From NCBI GenBank assembly GCA_030765645.1, contig JAVCCE010000004.1, positions 1-64,000 on the forward strand: a stretch of DNA of 64,000 nt, read 5' to 3'. The position numbers were made by a program, and so were the translations under genes. The notes under the pieces were generated by a model. It saw only the letters and a program-made list of their open reading frames with translations, was not told the origin of the DNA and did not search any database. Shown piece after piece: positions 61,786-64,000 of this stretch (position 1 is the first letter of the stretch; each line of letters begins with the position of its first letter). This DNA comes from Candidatus Hinthialibacter antarcticus (GTDB taxonomy: Bacteria > Hinthialibacterota > Hinthialibacteria > Hinthialibacterales > Hinthialibacteraceae).

Positions 61786-61949
61786 ATACGATCGTCTGGA
61801 CAGAGAGAGGGATTGAAAGTCTTGAATCCATCGCTGAATTTATTTCAAAAGATTCAGTCTATTATGCAAGCCAATTGGTGAAGAAAATCCTTGAAGCAAT
61901 TGACAGGTTGCAAAAATTCCCACAAATAGGCCGAAATCGAACGTTTCTC
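61773..61949 (+). pseudogene. truncated RelE/ParE toxin
   Basis: The first 54 codons match the N-terminal half of ParE/RelE toxins (INTIVWTERGIESLESIAEF, ASQLVKKILEAIDRLQKFPQIGR). After the F-P-x-x-G-R motif, at about 61935, the expected strands with the active-site region are absent; the frame instead continues as the antisense of the neighbouring pilin-like gene, which ends at 61950. The toxin therefore lost its C-terminal half, probably by a deletion that joined it to that gene. Confidence 0.7.
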
Positions 61950-62678
61950 TTACTCCGTCGCGCTCTGCACATCGCGGCATTTTGTCCAGTCTTTCCATTC
62001 GAGAGGAGCGCGGCCTTCGCGCATCGCCGGGTTTGCGAGACCGGCGGGTTTGATGCGCCACCCCAGGTCGTAACTGGTTTTGATGATCGCCCCGTTGCTG
62101 TTCAGGCCATTGCTCAGATCATACAGAGGTAAGCGCAAGTCGGGTTTGACGAAGTCGTCTTCATCAAATTGAAACGGTCCTACCATCAAATGGTCCCAGC
62201 GCTCGTCCATCAATGAAAACTCGCCAAACCAGCCAATGACAGCGAAGAATTCAGGATACAACAACAAAGAAAATTCGACCCGAATATCAATGTCAGGCAA
62301 TTTTACTTCGGGATACTGCCGCGCAAATTCATCAATATTCACCTGCCGAAACAGATAATCGCCGACATAGCGCATCTCGCCGTCAGGCATCGGAACCAGA
62401 TGGCGAACGCTGCTTGATATCGTGTGCAGCGCATAACCGCCGTTTTGATTGTAGAGAGGGAACGACGCATAGCCGCGGTCGATTTCGGCGAACACGCCGG
62501 GCGTAGTCGCAAGCATATCAGCGATGGAGCCGACCGTTTTTTCGACCGAGGCAATCTGTTGGGTCGATTGCGCGCGCATGAACTGAGGCAGCATTACCGT
62601 GAACAAAACGCTCACGACAGCGATGACGACAATGATTTCAATCCAAATGATCTGGTTACGGTTGTCCTTCCGGCTCAA
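61950..62678 (-). CDS. pilin-like (type II secretion/type IV pilin fold) protein
   Basis: 242 residues from a TTG at 62678, overlapping the end of the upstream paralogue by 23 bases; the frame extends further up without a site. A hydrophobic N-terminal helix (IIWIEIIVVIAVVSVLFTVMLP) follows a short basic leader and has Glu at the position equivalent to Glu5 of pilins. Helix continuation (QFMRAQSTQQIASVEKTVGSIADM) is pilin-like. The C-terminal SYDLGWRIKPAGL is shared with the paralogue. The Gly before the pilin cleavage site is not present, so processing by a standard prepilin peptidase is uncertain. The start is not certain. Confidence 0.55.
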   Translation of the reverse strand: MSRKDNRNQIIWIEIIVVIAVVSVLFTVMLPQFMRAQSTQQIASVEKTVGSIADMLATTPGVFAEIDRGYASFPLYNQNGGYALHTISSSVRHLVPMPDGEMRYVGDYLFRQVNIDEFARQYPEVKLPDIDIRVEFSLLLYPEFFAVIGWFGEFSLMDERWDHLMVGPFQFDEDDFVKPDLRLPLYDLSNGLNSNGAIIKTSYDLGWRIKPAGLANPAMREGRAPLEWKDWTKCRDVQSATE

Positions 62679-63276
62679 GAAAGGCAGGCCGCTTGCGCCA
62701 TCCCGCTTGGTAACTGTCACGATACACGACTCCCGGATTACCCCAGCCATTGTTTGCGCCATAAAGCGGATAGCGAGGCTGCACCATATAATAGCCCTGC
62801 GCGTCTAATACAGGCGCAAAATACAAGTCGTCATTTTTAAAGGTTGCGCTCAAAAAGGAGCGGTCTGCTCCCAACCAAGCGTAGACGACAAATGAGACGT
62901 CTTCCGTCAACGTAAACACATCCACCCAGATTTCGACATCGCTGTTTTGAATGTCCGCAAGCGGAATCCGTTTCTTGTCTAACCAAATACGATCATGATA
63001 GAGCGAAAGCGCAAAACTCGTTTGATCATTAACAAAATAACGCTCGCGCGACTTGGCCCACGCATCATAAAAATACTGGCTGGCGCGAGAGCCGACTCCT
63101 TCATCGCTGGTTTCCGCATACGAACGGGCGATCTCATTCACAATCAGCTGCACTTCATTTAGTTTCGTCGCATTTTGGTTTCTGAAAAAATTGGGAAGCA
63201 TTACGCCAAACAACGCAATAACAACGCCGATGACGATGCACGTTTCAATCCAATATCGTCGTTTCCATTTCGGCAT
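62656..63276 (-). CDS. pilin-like protein, paralogue of the next gene
   Basis: 206 residues beginning MPKWKRRYWIETCIVIGVVIALFGVMLP, a basic leader followed by one hydrophobic helix with a Glu in the place of pilin Glu5, then an amphipathic continuation (NQNATKLNEVQLIVNEIARSYAE). The C terminus SYQAGWRKRPAFLEPEG matches the other pilin-like gene, so the two arose by duplication. As there, no Gly-1 is seen at the usual cleavage site. Such proteins may be minor pilins or unrelated membrane-anchored proteins. It lies three bases after cbiM. Confidence 0.55.
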   Translation of the reverse strand: MPKWKRRYWIETCIVIGVVIALFGVMLPNFFRNQNATKLNEVQLIVNEIARSYAETSDEGVGSRASQYFYDAWAKSRERYFVNDQTSFALSLYHDRIWLDKKRIPLADIQNSDVEIWVDVFTLTEDVSFVVYAWLGADRSFLSATFKNDDLYFAPVLDAQGYYMVQPRYPLYGANNGWGNPGVVYRDSYQAGWRKRPAFLEPEGQP

Positions 63277-63279
63277 TGT

Positions 63280-63885
63280 CTATTGCTCTACGCGCGCAAC
63301 GAGTGAGGGCTGCACACGGTATAAGTAGGAGATGACGAAACCCGTCACTACGCCTTCGATAATCGCCACCGGCAGGTGCGCCAGAAACGCGAATTCCGCC
63401 AGGTAGCGAAATTCCTCGCCCGTCCAAAGCAACAGCAACATCCAAAACGCCCCGGTCAACAGCACCGCAAAACCGCCCAACACACCGCCAATCACGGCGC
63501 GCCATTGCGGGCGCCAGCGGCACAGCCATTCATAGCCCTGCCAACAAATCAACGCGGGAACGCCGAACAGGCACACGTTGACGCCCAAAACGGTAAACCC
63601 GCCGTGCGACAACAACGCCGCCTGCAACGCCAACCCCACCGGAAACGCCATCAGCGCGCGCCGCCCCAACACAACGCCGATCAGCCCGTTAAACATCAGA
63701 TGGACGCTGCCGACCGGCATCCGCAAATGCACCAGCGACGCCACAAAAAACGCGGCGGTGAACAAGGCGATGCGGGGAATTTCATCATCTTTGACTTTGT
63801 ATGACGACCAGACAAACAGGCCGCCCGCTGCGGCGAACCCGCTTGCGAGCGCGGGCCATGATAACAATCCATCCGACAAGTGCAT
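63280..63885 (-). CDS. CbiM/NikM-type energy-coupling-factor metal transporter component
   Basis: 201 residues with about six membrane spans. The N terminus MHLSDGLLSWPALASG corresponds to the MHIPDGxLS metal-binding start of CbiM/NikM, where the exposed His2 binds Co2+ or Ni2+. ASLVHLRMPVGSVHLMFNGLIGVVLG near residues 50-75 is the second signature with the other His residues. CbiM is the substrate-binding component that works with CbiN, CbiQ and the ATPase CbiO; none of these is in the window. Which metal it takes cannot be read. I see no cobalamin riboswitch in the 115 bp upstream. Confidence 0.9.
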   Translation of the reverse strand: MHLSDGLLSWPALASGFAAAGGLFVWSSYKVKDDEIPRIALFTAAFFVASLVHLRMPVGSVHLMFNGLIGVVLGRRALMAFPVGLALQAALLSHGGFTVLGVNVCLFGVPALICWQGYEWLCRWRPQWRAVIGGVLGGFAVLLTGAFWMLLLLWTGEEFRYLAEFAFLAHLPVAIIEGVVTGFVISYLYRVQPSLVARVEQ

Positions 63886-64000
63886 GGTTCGGCTTTCTTG
63901 GCTGTATTACTTACAGAAAAATCGTAACACGAAGTGCGGTTCGATTCAATCGGCGGACGGTGCTATCATAATTGCATCCCATTCCCTCAAAAGAGGTTTA
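63886..64000. other. sequence upstream of the CbiM-type gene
   Basis: The last 115 bp of the window. No gene and no riboswitch-like fold recognised. Confidence 0.5.

Noticed and set aside
63941-63960. tRNA-like GGTTCGATTC string near the window end
   Set aside because: The flanking bases do not form a T-arm or acceptor stem; no tRNA is supported.
63886-64000. Cobalamin or nickel riboswitch ahead of the CbiM-type gene
   Set aside because: No conserved B12-box or NiCo-like stems could be seen in the available 115 bp.

Overview
The window is 64 kb of bacterial chromosome from a Gram-negative organism. Outer-membrane and periplasmic proteins (FadL/OmpP1-like, TolC-like, MlaE), lipoproteins, a non-mevalonate isoprenoid gene (ispF) and a respiratory complex I operon support this. 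Many secreted catabolic proteins (DUF1080, Gfo/Idh/MocA, nucleoside hydrolase, Tat-exported propellers, FGE-like lipoprotein) give the flavour of free-living heterotrophs of the PVC/FCB-adjacent candidate phyla. That placement is inference from gene content only. No tRNA, rRNA or CRISPR array was recognised.

Layout: 1-7.1 kb holds a GntP permease, a ParD/ParE-like toxin-antitoxin pair, a secreted esterase, a propeller protein and ispF. 7.1-9.85 kb is an A+T-rich insert between ispF and tpiA with an AlbA_2/ATPase gene coupled by an ATGA overlap to a ParA-like ATPase, plus a candidate structured small RNA. 10-15.2 kb has tpiA, a DUF1318/M48 lipoprotein pair and an ECF sigma/anti-sigma/DUF4097 operon. 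15.2-26.6 kb is a minus-strand complex I operon in order nuoE-F-G-H-J-K-N-L-M, with nuoA-D and nuoI absent here. 26.9-38.9 kb carries a lone Mrr-type nuclease, a nucleoside hydrolase, a DUF1080 fusion, ppk1, two surface/secreted proteins, an MBL-fold hydrolase, an inserted HEPN (AbiU2-like) gene between direct repeats, an FGE-like lipoprotein and a decayed toxin-antitoxin locus. 38.9-44 kb has a glycosyltransferase, a di-haem peroxidase, tgt and a DinB protein. 44.26-48.52 kb is an A+T-rich three-gene island between 27-bp perfect direct repeats. 48.5-64 kb has an MFS transporter, tolC and mlaE homologues, a Gfo/Idh protein, an HDAC-like deacetylase, gmk, a Tat propeller, trkH, secA, a second decayed toxin-antitoxin locus, two pilin-like genes and cbiM.

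The most unusual signals are: (1) a dispersed element of about 87 nt, present in four full and about three half copies, whose long outer stem changes by compensatory substitutions between copies and whose mismatches look like G-U wobbles when read on the minus strand; (2) a candidate small RNA at 9688-9843 (rod-shaped hairpin plus intrinsic terminator) next to the AlbA_2/ParA pair; (3) two insertions bounded by direct repeats with no recombinase inside. Small single-gene or two-gene accessory insertions (AlbA_2/ParA, Mrr, HEPN, toxin-antitoxin remnants) are scattered between housekeeping genes rather than gathered in one large island.
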